DNA from: Actibacterium sp. MT2.3-13A
Lineage (GTDB): Bacteria; Pseudomonadota; Alphaproteobacteria; Rhodobacterales; Rhodobacteraceae
Reading direction: 5' to 3'
Length of the DNA stretch: 43,996 bases
Assembly (NCBI RefSeq): GCF_018139985.1
Contig: NZ_JAGSOU010000023.1
Coordinates: 1 to 43,996 of the forward strand
The notes under the pieces: model-generated
What the model was told of the DNA's origin: nothing
The model's database searches: none
Seen by the model: only the letters and a program-made list of their open reading frames with translations
In this document: positions 32,692 through 42,249 of the stretch, in pieces
Layout of the letters: each line of letters starts with the position of its first letter
Numbering within the stretch: position 1 is the stretch's first letter
Program-made: the position numbers and the translations under genes

Positions 32692-35600
32692 TCAGTAGTC
32701 GCGCTCGAAAAAGACGCCAAGGCTGGTATCGCCGGTCGAGCTGAGCTTGCCCCTGAGCCGGGTCGAGGGGGTGAGGTCGAGGTTCAGGTGAATCTCGCTC
32801 TCGCCCTCGTTGTCCACGACCACCTCGGAATAGATGTTTTCCGACAGGTATTTGCCGGCGCGCACCTCGGTCGCGCCGGTGTCGGTGGTGGTCACGTCGA
32901 GATCGCTCAGCCCGAAGCCCTCGCGCAGCTTACCGACCACGCCGCCGCCGCCGCGGCCCGCCAGCGTTGCCACCGCGCCGGCCAGCCGGGCCGCCTGGAA
33001 GGGCGAGATCGTGTCCAGCCCGCGCCCGAAGATCAGCCGCGAGACGACCTCCTCCTGCGGCAATTCGGGCTCCGACCGGAAGGTGATCTCCGGGTCGCTG
33101 GCCAGCCCCTCGACCAGGATGCGGATTTCGACCTCATCGGCCCGCGTCGTGGCGACGAAGCGCAGGTAGGGGTCGAAGGCGCCTTGCAGGTCGACCCGGC
33201 CCTCGGTCAGTTCCAGCCGCTTGCCGAGGATGTCCAGCCGCCCGCGGACCAGCTCGAACAGGCCCGAGGGGATGACGTCTTCGGTCGTGCCCGACAGGCG
33301 CAGCTGGCCGCCGAGTTCGGCATCCAGGCCGCGGCCGCGCACGAAGATGCGGTTCGGCGCGTCGATGGTCAGGTCGAGGGACAGGCCGGGCCCGCCCCCG
33401 GGGCCGTCGCCGGTTTCCAGCAGGCCGGCGCGGGCGCGGGTGGCATGCACCGCCGCCGGTTCGTTGGCATGGCGCAGTCCGGGCAGGCTGCCGATCTCGG
33501 CGATGCCGTCGGCGGGGATGCGCAACTCGGTTTCCTCAAGGCTCAGCGCGCCGGTGATGCGGCCGGCGCCGGTTAGCGGCCCGCTCAGCGCGATCTGCCC
33601 GTCGACGCGGGTGTCGTAGAGCAGCGGATCGCGCACCCGCACGCGCTGCAGGGTGACGGTCAGGTCACCCTCGTTCGGCGCGCTCAGCGCCACCGGACCG
33701 GAGACCGAGATTCGGCCGCCGCCGCGCACCTCGCCGGTCATTGCGATCTGAGCGCGGCCCGCCGCAATCTCGATCGTCGCGTCGAGCGGGTCCAGCGCTG
33801 TGTTGAAGGTGGGCGCCGACAGCCGCGCCCCGGCGGCGCTGACGCGTCCCGAAAGCGCCGAGAGGGCGGGCGCGCCCTGCAGTCGCAGGTCGTAGCGGGC
33901 GGTGCCCTGGACGTTGCGCGGCGCGATATAGGGGTTGGCCAGCCCCAGCGGCGCGGTGCCGCTGAGCGTCAGGTCCACGGTCGCGCCGTCGCCCGCGACC
34001 AGCCCCTCGATCGCGGCGCTGGTGCCGCCCGGGCCGCTGGCCGTCAGGGCGAGATCCCAGGTGCCGTCCTCGGCGGGACGGGCCCGGCCCTCGGCCTGAA
34101 CGGGGCCGCTGAACTCGGGCACCAGAAGGCCGAGATCGGCCAGTTCGGCGCGGAAGGCGATGGCGTCCGCGGGTGTATCGCCGCCCTCGGCGCTGGCGCT
34201 GAGGCGGGGCGTTTCCAGCGTGAGGCGGCGCAGCCCCGGCCGGCCTTCGGCGCGCCACAGCGACGTCTCCAGCGTGACCTCGCCGCCGGTGATCCGGTCA
34301 AGCTCCGCCATGCCGGAGCGCAGGCCGCTGCCGCGCAGCCGTGCCGACAGGTCGAAGCTGCTGCCGCGCAGTTCGGCGCGGCCTTCGGCGGTGGCCTCGA
34401 GCTTGCCGGCGACCGGGCGCCCGGCCAGCGCGGCGAAGCGCGCGATTTCCTCGGCGCTGAGCGTGACGCGGCCCACGACCGGCAGGTTCTCGTCCGCCGG
34501 ATCGACCGTGCCGCTGAGCTGCAACTGCGCCGCGCCGCCGCCGGCGCCGCCCGGCGCAGTGGCGTCCAGCGCGATCTCCCAGGTCTGGCCATCCGCGGGC
34601 CGGGCCTGCCCGCTGGCCTGAAGCGGCCCGTCGAGGCCGGGCAGCAGCAGGCCGAGGTTGGCCAGCCGCGCGTCGAAGGTGATCGCATCGGCCGGCGTGG
34701 CGCCGCCTGCGGCGCGGGCGGTCAGGCCGGGCGAGTCCAGGGAGAGGCGGCGCAGCCCCAGCCGCCCCTCATCGCGCCAGAGCGCGGTGTCGAGCGTCAG
34801 CGTGCCGCCGGTGATGCGGTCCAGCTCGGCGATGCCGCTGCGGACGCCGGTGCCGGTCAGCTGCGCCGACAGTTCGAAGGCGTCACCGATCAGCGCGATC
34901 CGGCCCTCTGCCGTGACCTCGATCGCGCCGGCGATGTCGCGGCCGGCCAGCGGCGCGAAACGCGCGATGTCGCGGGCGCTGAGCGCGACGCGGCCCTCGG
35001 CGGGCAGGCCCTCGTCCTGCAGGCCGAGCGTGCCCTGCGCCTGGAGGCTCAGCCCCTCGCCCGCGGCGCGGAGGGTTTCCAGCCGCAGCGGGCCGCCGGC
35101 CTGCCAGTCCAGCGCGGCCTCTCCGGCCAGGCTGGTCCCGAGGGCGCGCGCCAAATCCGGGTCGGCATGGGTGAGCCCGTCGAGCGCGTAGTCGAGCCGC
35201 GCGGTGATCGCCTGCGGCGCCGCCTGTCGGATCGTGCCCGCGCCGCGCAGCCGGGCCTGGTCGAGGGCGATATCGGCGCGGCGCAGCCCGGTCACGCTGA
35301 GCTCGGCCTGCCATTCCTCGCCCTTCGCCGCGTCGAAGCGGGCGTCGATGAGGGCGCTGTCCACCCATGTCGCGGGCCCCGGCAGCGGCAGGCGCACCGC
35401 GCCCCGCCCGCCGATCCGCCCGCCGAGGGCGAAGCGTTGCGGCATCCCGCCCGGCGCCAGCTCGAGCGCGCCGGAGAGGTCCAGCTCGGCGGTGCGCAGC
35501 GTGAATGTGTCGAGGGTGACGGCGCCCTCCGGCCCGGTGCGGCCGGACAGGGCGAAGGCGGCGCTGTCGCCGAAGAACGGGCGCAGTTCAGGCGTGAAGA

Positions 35601-36438
35601 GCGGCCCCATGTCGCCGGCCAGATCGGCGGCGAAGCGCCGGCCCGGCGCCTCGGGCGTGCCCTCGGCGGCCAGCGTCACCGCGCCGGTCAGCCGGGGTTC
35701 GCCATCGGTGGCGAGGGTGATCTCGGCGCGGTAGTCCGACAGCGGTGCGGTGCCCCTGGCGGCCAGTTCCAGCGCCGGCCGGCCGGGCAGGCGCATCAGC
35801 GTCGCCGCGATGCCCTCGGGGCCCTCGCTGAGCGCCATGTCCAGCGCCAGGATGCCGGTGGCATTGGCATAGCCCGCGTCGAGGGTCAGCGTGCCGGGCC
35901 GATCGGTGCGGGTGACCGCCAGCCGGGCCTGCCCCTCGCCGCCCTCGAGCTGCAGCGCGGCCACCATCGACAGCTCCGCCGCCTGTCCGAACACCGCCTC
36001 GCCGATCACCGCTCTCTCGGCGGCCAGCCGCGCGATGTTCACCGAAACCGGCAGTTCGGGCAGGGCGAAGGGCCGCGCGGGGGCCTGTTCCCCTTCCGGC
36101 GCGGCCGGCGCCGCGGGCAGGCGCGGCAGAACGATCTCGCCGGCCTTCAGCTCCTTGACCTCCAACCGCCCGTCCAGCAGCGCGCGGCGCGACCAGTCGA
36201 GCGTCACGTCGCGCAGGGTCAGCCAGACGCCGGTGTCGTCGGCGATGGTCAGTTCCTCGATCGTGGCGCGCGCGGACAGCGCGCCCTCGAACCCCTCGAT
36301 CCGCACCTCGCGGCCGGCCGAGGACAGGTTGTCCTCCAGCAGCCCCTGCAGAAAGCCGCGGTCGTCGCGGGGTTTTTCCTGCGCCAGCGCCGGAACCGCC
36401 AGCGCCAGGATCATCGTGAGAAGTGCCGCGAACCGCAT
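32692..36438 (-). CDS. tamB: TamB, inner-membrane subunit of the translocation and assembly module
   Basis: 1248 residues from ATG 36438 (MRFAALLTMILALAVPALAQ), close to the 1259 of E. coli TamB. An N-terminal hydrophobic segment anchors or exports it. The long middle is repetitive beta-rich sequence (repeated units such as ITGGTLTLDTALWRDEGRLGLRRL and ITGGEVTLETSLWRAEGRPGLRRL), forming the lipid-groove bridge. The C-terminal DUF490 domain ends LGVFFERDY. It spans the periplasm and works with TamA in outer-membrane protein insertion or phospholipid transport. Its start overlaps the tamA stop (TGATG). The open frame extends upstream into tamA, but the signal sequence and the overlap support ATG 36438. 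Confidence 0.93.
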   Translation of the reverse strand: MRFAALLTMILALAVPALAQEKPRDDRGFLQGLLEDNLSSAGREVRIEGFEGALSARATIEELTIADDTGVWLTLRDVTLDWSRRALLDGRLEVKELKAGEIVLPRLPAAPAAPEGEQAPARPFALPELPVSVNIARLAAERAVIGEAVFGQAAELSMVAALQLEGGEGQARLAVTRTDRPGTLTLDAGYANATGILALDMALSEGPEGIAATLMRLPGRPALELAARGTAPLSDYRAEITLATDGEPRLTGAVTLAAEGTPEAPGRRFAADLAGDMGPLFTPELRPFFGDSAAFALSGRTGPEGAVTLDTFTLRTAELDLSGALELAPGGMPQRFALGGRIGGRGAVRLPLPGPATWVDSALIDARFDAAKGEEWQAELSVTGLRRADIALDQARLRGAGTIRQAAPQAITARLDYALDGLTHADPDLARALGTSLAGEAALDWQAGGPLRLETLRAAGEGLSLQAQGTLGLQDEGLPAEGRVALSARDIARFAPLAGRDIAGAIEVTAEGRIALIGDAFELSAQLTGTGVRSGIAELDRITGGTLTLDTALWRDEGRLGLRRLSLDSPGLTARAAGGATPADAITFDARLANLGLLLPGLDGPLQASGQARPADGQTWEIALDATAPGGAGGGAAQLQLSGTVDPADENLPVVGRVTLSAEEIARFAALAGRPVAGKLEATAEGRAELRGSSFDLSARLRGSGLRSGMAELDRITGGEVTLETSLWRAEGRPGLRRLTLETPRLSASAEGGDTPADAIAFRAELADLGLLVPEFSGPVQAEGRARPAEDGTWDLALTASGPGGTSAAIEGLVAGDGATVDLTLSGTAPLGLANPYIAPRNVQGTARYDLRLQGAPALSALSGRVSAAGARLSAPTFNTALDPLDATIEIAAGRAQIAMTGEVRGGGRISVSGPVALSAPNEGDLTVTLQRVRVRDPLLYDTRVDGQIALSGPLTGAGRITGALSLEETELRIPADGIAEIGSLPGLRHANEPAAVHATRARAGLLETGDGPGGGPGLSLDLTIDAPNRIFVRGRGLDAELGGQLRLSGTTEDVIPSGLFELVRGRLDILGKRLELTEGRVDLQGAFDPYLRFVATTRADEVEIRILVEGLASDPEITFRSEPELPQEEVVSRLIFGRGLDTISPFQAARLAGAVATLAGRGGGGVVGKLREGFGLSDLDVTTTDTGATEVRAGKYLSENIYSEVVVDNEGESEIHLNLDLTPSTRLRGKLSSTGDTSLGVFFERDY

Positions 36439-38234
36439 CAGAAGGCCTGCCCTATGCCGATGTAGATTTCCATCCGGCCGCCCTTGCCGCCGTCGAGCGG
36501 CGTCGCCACGTCCAGCCGGATCGGCCCGATGCCGGTCGCGTAGCGCAGGCCGAGGCCCGCGCCGCTGTGCCATTCGCCGCTGCCCTGACCCAGCGATCCG
36601 GCCCCGATATACCCGGCATCGGCGAAGCCGACGAGGCCGATGGTGTCGCTGACCCCCATCCGCAGCTCGCCCGACAGCCCGAGGAAGGAACGCCCGCCGA
36701 CGCGCTTGCCGCCGCCGAGATCGACCGCCAGAGACTGATAGGGCTGGCCCCGCACCGTGCCGCCCCCGCCCGAGAAGAACAGCATGTCGGGCGGCACGTC
36801 CGCCACGCTCGCGTCGAAGACCGATCCCGCCTGCACCCGCCCGGCCAGCACGAAGCGCCCCGCGCCGCCGAGCCCGCGATAGGCCCGCGCGTCGGCATAG
36901 AGCCGGGCGCCGCTGTCGCCGCCGCTCAGGCCGAGGAACGGTGTCGCCTCCAGCCCGAGGTAATAGCCCTTGCTGGCGTCTAGCGGGTCGTCGCGGCTGT
37001 CCCAGGTCAGCGCGCCGGGCACAAGCAGCTGGTTCAGGTCGCGCCGACCCAGATCGTCCTTCACCTCCGCATAGCGCAGCGTCAGGCCGATCTCGCCGCT
37101 CAGCCGGTCGGAAAAGACGTGGCTCAGCCCGACCCCCAGCGCCGCGCTGCGCTCGGTATAGTCGGGCTCGTTCAGCTCTTCGAGCTCGCCCAGCACGAAC
37201 AGGCCGGTGTCGGGGCTGAGGGTGGCGGGCCGGTCGAGGCGCGTGGACAGGCGGTAATCGGATCCGCCTGAGCGCCCGCCGAGGCCGCCGATCTCGCCCT
37301 CCACCCGCAGCCGCTCGGCCCCGCCCAGCAGGTTGCGGTGCATCCAGAAACCTGACAGCGCCAGCCCCTCGATCGACGACAGCTCGGCGCCCACGCCGAA
37401 GCGGCGGGGCTTGGCATCGACCACCGCGGCGGCGATGCCGAGTGTGCCGTCCGGCCCCGGCGTCTCGGCCTCGCTCAGCGCCACCGAGCTGAAGGCGCCG
37501 GTGCGGCGCAGCCGCTGGGCGGAGCGGCCCAGTTCGTCGGGCGAGAAGGTCTCTCCGGTGGGCAGGCCGGCGATTTCGTGGATGCGTTCGGCCCGCACCC
37601 GGCTGGGGCTGGTGACGGTGAGCGCGCCAAAGCGAAGGCGCGGCCCCGGGTCGAGCGCGATCTCGGCCGAAAGGGTCTGCGCGCGGTGATCGGCGGTCAG
37701 GCGCTGGCCGGCGACGCGCGCCTTGGCGTGACCCAGATCGCGCCAGCCGCGGATACCTTCCTGCGCGGCCTCCTGGATCAGCCCGCTGCGCGCGCGCCCG
37801 CCGGGGCCGAAGCCCTCGGGCAGCACGAAGCCGCCCGGCAGGGGCGCCACCTCGGCCCGGGCGAAGGTGAAGGCCGGGCCGGTCTCGACCACGATGGCGA
37901 TCCGCTCGATCCGGGCCGGCGCGGCGAAGGGCGACAGCGCCGCCGCCTCGCGCCCGTCCACCGAAATGCGGATGACGCCGCTGTAGTAGCCCCCGGCGTA
38001 GAGCGCGCCCAGCAGCCGGCCGTAATCGGCCCGCGCGGCGGCCAGCAGATCCTGCGGCGTGGTCGATTTCTGATCGGCGCGGGCGATGCTGAGCGAGGCG
38101 CCGCGCAAGGCGTCGCGCATCTCGTCCGGGGCGCCGGGCGCACGCAGCGTGACCTCTGCGCCCTGCGCGAGGCCGGCGCCGATGCACAGCGCGAAGGCCA
38201 GGATCGCGCGTCGGATGATGGATGCCTTGGCCAA
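36438..38234 (-). CDS. tamA: TamA, outer-membrane Omp85-family protein
   Basis: 598 residues if started at TTG 38234, which follows AAGGGGGG and opens the signal peptide KASIIRRAILAFALCIGAGLAQGAE. Longer in-frame starts up to 38432 would put 66 non-conserved residues before it. Residues of about 25-270 hold POTRA domains (FSPDELGRSAQRLRRTGAFSSVALSE). The rest is a 16-strand barrel with the Omp85 sequence GGGTVRGQPYQSL (the VRG-Y/F lid-lock motif) and a final strand GRMEIYIGIGQAF ending in Phe. It partners with TamB, encoded with a one-base overlap. Confidence 0.93.
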   Translation of the reverse strand: MAKASIIRRAILAFALCIGAGLAQGAEVTLRAPGAPDEMRDALRGASLSIARADQKSTTPQDLLAAARADYGRLLGALYAGGYYSGVIRISVDGREAAALSPFAAPARIERIAIVVETGPAFTFARAEVAPLPGGFVLPEGFGPGGRARSGLIQEAAQEGIRGWRDLGHAKARVAGQRLTADHRAQTLSAEIALDPGPRLRFGALTVTSPSRVRAERIHEIAGLPTGETFSPDELGRSAQRLRRTGAFSSVALSEAETPGPDGTLGIAAAVVDAKPRRFGVGAELSSIEGLALSGFWMHRNLLGGAERLRVEGEIGGLGGRSGGSDYRLSTRLDRPATLSPDTGLFVLGELEELNEPDYTERSAALGVGLSHVFSDRLSGEIGLTLRYAEVKDDLGRRDLNQLLVPGALTWDSRDDPLDASKGYYLGLEATPFLGLSGGDSGARLYADARAYRGLGGAGRFVLAGRVQAGSVFDASVADVPPDMLFFSGGGGTVRGQPYQSLAVDLGGGKRVGGRSFLGLSGELRMGVSDTIGLVGFADAGYIGAGSLGQGSGEWHSGAGLGLRYATGIGPIRLDVATPLDGGKGGRMEIYIGIGQAF

Positions 38235-38388
38235 GACGGGCCCCCCTTCGCTTCGTGCCAGTTCGTCGCCGGAGGTGGCGGGCGACTCGCCGCCCCGGCG
38301 TCCTTGCCCGATGCAGGATAGGGCGTTCGGCGGCTCGGGGACAGGGGCGGCGGTTGTTGCCGGTCTTTCGCCCGCCCGGCGCGCCGCG
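38235..38388. other. Gap between tamA and the yhhJ-like gene
   Basis: 154 bases that should contain the tamA promoter (minus strand). Longer in-frame tamA starts extend through it, but they give Pro/Arg-rich sequence without family resemblance. No clear promoter boxes or hairpins were seen. Confidence 0.35.
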
Positions 38389-39513
38389 CTAGCGGCTGGC
38401 GGACATGGTGGCGCGAAACCGCGCGAGGGCAAGGGCGAAAAATGCCGCTCCGATGCCGGCCACGGCCAGCAGTTCGCGCCAGACCAGCGCCAGCCCCGCG
38501 CTGCGGTAGAGCACCGCCTGCGCGAAAGCGGTGAAATGCGTGGCCGGCGAGAATTGCATCAGCGTATGCAGCGGCTCGGGCATGGCCTCCAGCGGCGTCA
38601 CCCCGCCCGACAGCAGGTAAAGCACCACGAACACCGGGATCGACAGCAGCCCGAACTGCGGCATGGTGGTGGCGATGGTGGACAGCATGATCCCCAGCGA
38701 TGTGACCGAGAACAGGTAGACCGCCGCCCCCAGCGCGAAGATCCCGATCGAGCCCGGCACCGGGATGCCCAGCGCCCCTTGCACCACCAGCTCCAGCGAC
38801 AGGACCGCCGCGGCCACGATTACCAGCCCGTTGGCCCAGATCTTGGCGGCCATGATCTCGAACGGCGTCACCGGCATGACCAGAAGATGCTCGATCGTGC
38901 CGCGCTCGCGTTCGCGGATCACTGCCGCGCCCGACAGCACGACCGAGAGGATGGTCACATTCCCGATCACCTGCATCACCGACAGGAACCAGGTCGAGCG
39001 CAGGTTGGGGTTGAAGCGCGCGCGGGTGACGATGCTGGCGGGCAGCGCGGTCTCGGGCTCGGCCCGGGTCAGGAAATCGGCGATCTCGGTCTGGACGATG
39101 CGGCGGATATAGGTGGTGCCGGTGCCCGCCGTGGTCATCGCCGTGGCGTCGACATTGAGTTGCAGCACCGGGTGCCGCCCGGCCAGAAGGTCGCGCTGGA
39201 AGCCCGGCGGGATGTCGAGAACGAAGCTGTATTGCCCGCGGTCCATCGCGGCGTCCATCTCCTCCAGCCCGATCAGCGCGGCCGGCTTGAAATAAGGCGC
39301 CAGGAACGCGCCTCCGAGCCGCGCCGACAGCGCCGAACGGTCCTCGTCCACGATGGCGATGGCGGCGTTGCGCAGCTCGGTCTGCACGCCGCGGGCCACG
39401 GCGACGACCCCCATGGTGAAGGTGTAGACGATCAGCACCATCAGCACCGGGTCGCGGGCGAGGCTGTAGATCTCCTTGACGCCCAGCCGCAGGATGTTGC
39501 TCAGCGCGCGCAT
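38389..39513 (-). CDS. yhhJ: ABC-2 type exporter permease (YhhJ-like)
   Basis: 374 residues. The N-terminus LSNILRLGVKEIYSLARDPVLMVLIVYTFTMGV is the first membrane helix, followed by a large periplasmic domain of about 140 residues (VDEDRSALSARL...QRDLLAGRHPVLQLNVDATA). Then come about five helices with the ABC-2 signature RERERGTIEHLLVMPVTPFEIMAAKIW. It lies three bases after the ATPase-permease gene and completes a heterodimeric exporter together with the adaptor at 42239. Membership in the YhhJ/YhiH/YhiI group is clear; the exported compound is unknown. Confidence 0.9.
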   Translation of the reverse strand: MRALSNILRLGVKEIYSLARDPVLMVLIVYTFTMGVVAVARGVQTELRNAAIAIVDEDRSALSARLGGAFLAPYFKPAALIGLEEMDAAMDRGQYSFVLDIPPGFQRDLLAGRHPVLQLNVDATAMTTAGTGTTYIRRIVQTEIADFLTRAEPETALPASIVTRARFNPNLRSTWFLSVMQVIGNVTILSVVLSGAAVIRERERGTIEHLLVMPVTPFEIMAAKIWANGLVIVAAAVLSLELVVQGALGIPVPGSIGIFALGAAVYLFSVTSLGIMLSTIATTMPQFGLLSIPVFVVLYLLSGGVTPLEAMPEPLHTLMQFSPATHFTAFAQAVLYRSAGLALVWRELLAVAGIGAAFFALALARFRATMSASR

Positions 39514-39516
39514 CGC

Positions 39517-42249
39517 CTAGGTCTCCTGCTTTCGCAGCAGGGCCGCGGCCAGCGCCCAGAACAGCAGGCAGAACCCCGCGAGAACGAGGTGGTTGTGCCA
39601 CAGGTCTGCGATGCCCAGACCCTTGTTAAACACGCCGGTGCTGATCTTCTGGAAATAGAGCGGCGGGAAGGACTGCCCGATCACTCGCGTCGCCCCATCG
39701 AGCGTCGCCACCGGGTAGAGCATCCCCGAGAAATTGACCGTCGGGATCATCACGATGATCGCGCTGCCGAAGATCGCCGCGATCTGCGAGCGCACGAAGC
39801 TGGAGATCACCAGCCCGAAGGCGGTGGTCGCCAGCGTGTAGACCGCGGCGCCCGTGACCAGCGCCAGCGCACTGCCCTGAATGCGCAGCCCGAAGATGGT
39901 CATCAGCATGCCCAGAAGGATCGCGAAGCTGACCATCGCCACCGCGCTGTAGGGCAGCTGCTTGCCCAGCAGGAACTCCAGCTTTCGCACCGGCGCGGCG
40001 TAGAGATTGGTGATCGAGCCCATTTCCTTTTCGCGCACGATGCCCAGCGCCGTCATCATCGTGGGGATCATGATCAGCATCATCATCAGAACCCCTGGCG
40101 GGATGGCATAGGCCGACCGGAACGCCTGGTTGTAGCGAAAGCGCGGCTCGATCCCGGCGAGATCGGGTGGCGGGGCGGCGCCGGCCTCGGTGGCCGCGAG
40201 TTCCTGCAGGAAATCGAGGAAGGCCGCCTCGACATAGCCGCGCGCGGTCTCGGCGCGGGTGGTGTTGGCGCCGTCCAGCCAGGCGGCGACCTCGGGGCGG
40301 TGCCCGGCCAGCAGGTCCCGTCCGAAGCCGGGCGGGATGACCAGCGCCAGCGTGATGTCGCCCTGCCGCAACCGCCTGTCGATCGCGGCGAGGCTTTCGA
40401 TCTCGGGCTGTTCGGCGAAATAGCGCGAGCCCGACAGTTGCCGCAGCAGGGCGCGGCTTTCGCGGCTGCGGTCCTGGTCGAGCGCGGCGTAGCGCAGGTT
40501 CTCGACGTCGAAGGAGATGCCGAAGCCTATGGCGATCATCAGCACCATCGGCCCGATCAGGGCAAAGGCCAGCCGGATGCGGTCGCGGATCAGCTCGGTC
40601 GCCTCGCGCCGGGCGAAGGCCCAGGCGCGGCGCGGCGAGAACAGCGCGCCGTTGGCGGGGCGCGGGGCGGCGGCCGCGGGCGGCGGCGGCGGCGCGGCGA
40701 TGCCGGCGGCGTCACGCCCGGCGGCCTCCTCCAGATGGCCGATGAAGGCCTCTTCCAGCGTCGCGGCGTCGCGTTCAGCGCGCAGCGCTTCGGGCGGGCC
40801 GACGGCCAGCACCCGGCCCGCGTGCATCAGCGAGACGCGGTCGCAGCGCTCGGCCTCGTTCATGAAATGAGTGGAGATGAAGATCGTCACGCCATCCGTG
40901 CGCGACAGTTCGATCAGCAGCTCCCAGAATGCATCGCGCGCCACCGGATCGACGCCGCTGGTGGGCTCGTCGAGGATCAGCATCTCGGGCCGGTGCAGCA
41001 CCGCCACGGCCAGTTGCAGCCGCTGGCGCAGGCCCAGCGGCAGGCTGGCGGGCCGGGCGTCGGCCGCGCCGCCAAGGTCGAACCGCTCCAGCAGCTCGGC
41101 CACGCGCGGCATGCGCTGGGCGCGCGGCAGCTGGAACAGCTGGGCATGCAGCGCCAGGTTCTGCCGCACCGAGAGCTCGGAATAGAGCGAGAATGACTGC
41201 GACATGTAGCCCACCCGCCTGCGGATCGCGAGCCCGCCGCCATCCACCGCCTGTCCGAACAGCCGGGCCCGGCCCGCGCTGGGCTTCAGCAGGCCGGTCA
41301 GCATCTTCATGGTGGTGGTCTTGCCGCAGCCGTTGGAGCCGAGAAAGCCGAAGATCTCGGCTTTCGCGATGCGGAAGCTGACGTCATCGACGGCGGTGAA
41401 ATCGCCAAAGCGCATGGTCAGCCCCTCGGCCTCGATCGCGGGCAGATGCCCGTCGGCGGGGCGCGGCGGCAGCACGATCCGGCGGTGGCCGTCGCGCCGC
41501 CCCGCGGGCAGCAGCGCGACGAAGGCCTCCTCCAGCGTGTCGGCGCCCGCCTGCGCCTTCAGCTCTGCGGCCGTGCCGGTGGCCAGCACCCGTCCGCCCT
41601 CCATCGCCACCAGCCGCTCGAAGCGCTGGGCCTCGGACATGTAGGCGGTGGCGGTGAGCACGGTCATGCCGGGGCGGCGGTCGCGCAGGCGGTCGATCAG
41701 GTCCCAGAACTGGCGCCGCGACAGCGGATCGACGCCGGTGGTGGGCTCGTCGAGGATCAGGAGGTCGGGGTCGTGGATCAACGCGCAGCACAGCGACAGC
41801 TTCTGCCGCATCCCGCCCGAAAGCTGGCCCGCCGGGCGGTCGGGAAAGGGGGCGAGGCCGGTGCTCTCCAGCAGTTCGCCGATGCGCCAGGCGCGTTCCT
41901 CGGCCCGCTGGCCGAAGAGGCGGCCGAAGAAATCGACATTCTCGCGAACCGTCAGCGTGGGATAGAGGTTCCGCCCCAGCCCCTGCGGCATATAGGCGAT
42001 GCGCGGGAAGCTGGCGGCGCGGTGCCGGGCGTCGGCCATGTCGCCGCCCAGCACCTCGATCCGGCCGCGTTGCAGTTTGCGCACCCCGGCCAGCAGCCCC
42101 AGCAGGGTGGATTTTCCCACCCCGTCGGGGCCGATCAGCCCGATCATCCGCCCCGCGGGAAAGTGCAGCGACACGTCGCTGAGCGCCGCCGTGCCGCCGT
42201 AACGGTGGCTCAGCCCCGCGACCGCGGCGGCGGCGGCCTCAGCCGTCAT
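39517..42249 (-). CDS. rbbA: Fused double ABC ATPase and ABC-2 permease (RbbA/YhiH-like)
   Basis: 910 residues from ATG 42249 (MTAEAAAAAVAGLSHRYGG), almost the same length as E. coli RbbA (911). Domain order: ATPase 1 with Walker A GPDGVGKST (40-48) and LSGGMRQ; ATPase 2 with Walker A GSNGCGKTT (about 304) and Walker B LILDEPTSGVDP, but a degenerate signature LPLGLRQ; a Pro/Ala-rich linker; then a permease of six segments with the ABC-2 motif REKEMGSITNLYAAPVRKLEFLLGKQ. The start overlaps the adaptor gene by 11 bases. E. coli RbbA has been linked to ribosomes, but this operon setting supports export. Confidence 0.92.
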   Translation of the reverse strand: MTAEAAAAAVAGLSHRYGGTAALSDVSLHFPAGRMIGLIGPDGVGKSTLLGLLAGVRKLQRGRIEVLGGDMADARHRAASFPRIAYMPQGLGRNLYPTLTVRENVDFFGRLFGQRAEERAWRIGELLESTGLAPFPDRPAGQLSGGMRQKLSLCCALIHDPDLLILDEPTTGVDPLSRRQFWDLIDRLRDRRPGMTVLTATAYMSEAQRFERLVAMEGGRVLATGTAAELKAQAGADTLEEAFVALLPAGRRDGHRRIVLPPRPADGHLPAIEAEGLTMRFGDFTAVDDVSFRIAKAEIFGFLGSNGCGKTTTMKMLTGLLKPSAGRARLFGQAVDGGGLAIRRRVGYMSQSFSLYSELSVRQNLALHAQLFQLPRAQRMPRVAELLERFDLGGAADARPASLPLGLRQRLQLAVAVLHRPEMLILDEPTSGVDPVARDAFWELLIELSRTDGVTIFISTHFMNEAERCDRVSLMHAGRVLAVGPPEALRAERDAATLEEAFIGHLEEAAGRDAAGIAAPPPPPAAAAPRPANGALFSPRRAWAFARREATELIRDRIRLAFALIGPMVLMIAIGFGISFDVENLRYAALDQDRSRESRALLRQLSGSRYFAEQPEIESLAAIDRRLRQGDITLALVIPPGFGRDLLAGHRPEVAAWLDGANTTRAETARGYVEAAFLDFLQELAATEAGAAPPPDLAGIEPRFRYNQAFRSAYAIPPGVLMMMLIMIPTMMTALGIVREKEMGSITNLYAAPVRKLEFLLGKQLPYSAVAMVSFAILLGMLMTIFGLRIQGSALALVTGAAVYTLATTAFGLVISSFVRSQIAAIFGSAIIVMIPTVNFSGMLYPVATLDGATRVIGQSFPPLYFQKISTGVFNKGLGIADLWHNHLVLAGFCLLFWALAAALLRKQET

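Noticed and set aside
32692..38187. A single 1831-residue protein instead of tamB alone
   Set aside because: The first 583 codons of this frame lie over tamA and give Arg-rich sequence. The signal peptide at 36438 and the tamA stop overlap define tamB.
38086..41196. A plus-strand open frame of 1036 codons opposite the yhhJ/rbbA genes
   Set aside because: Antisense to the exporter genes, with biased Gln/Arg/His composition and no family resemblance.
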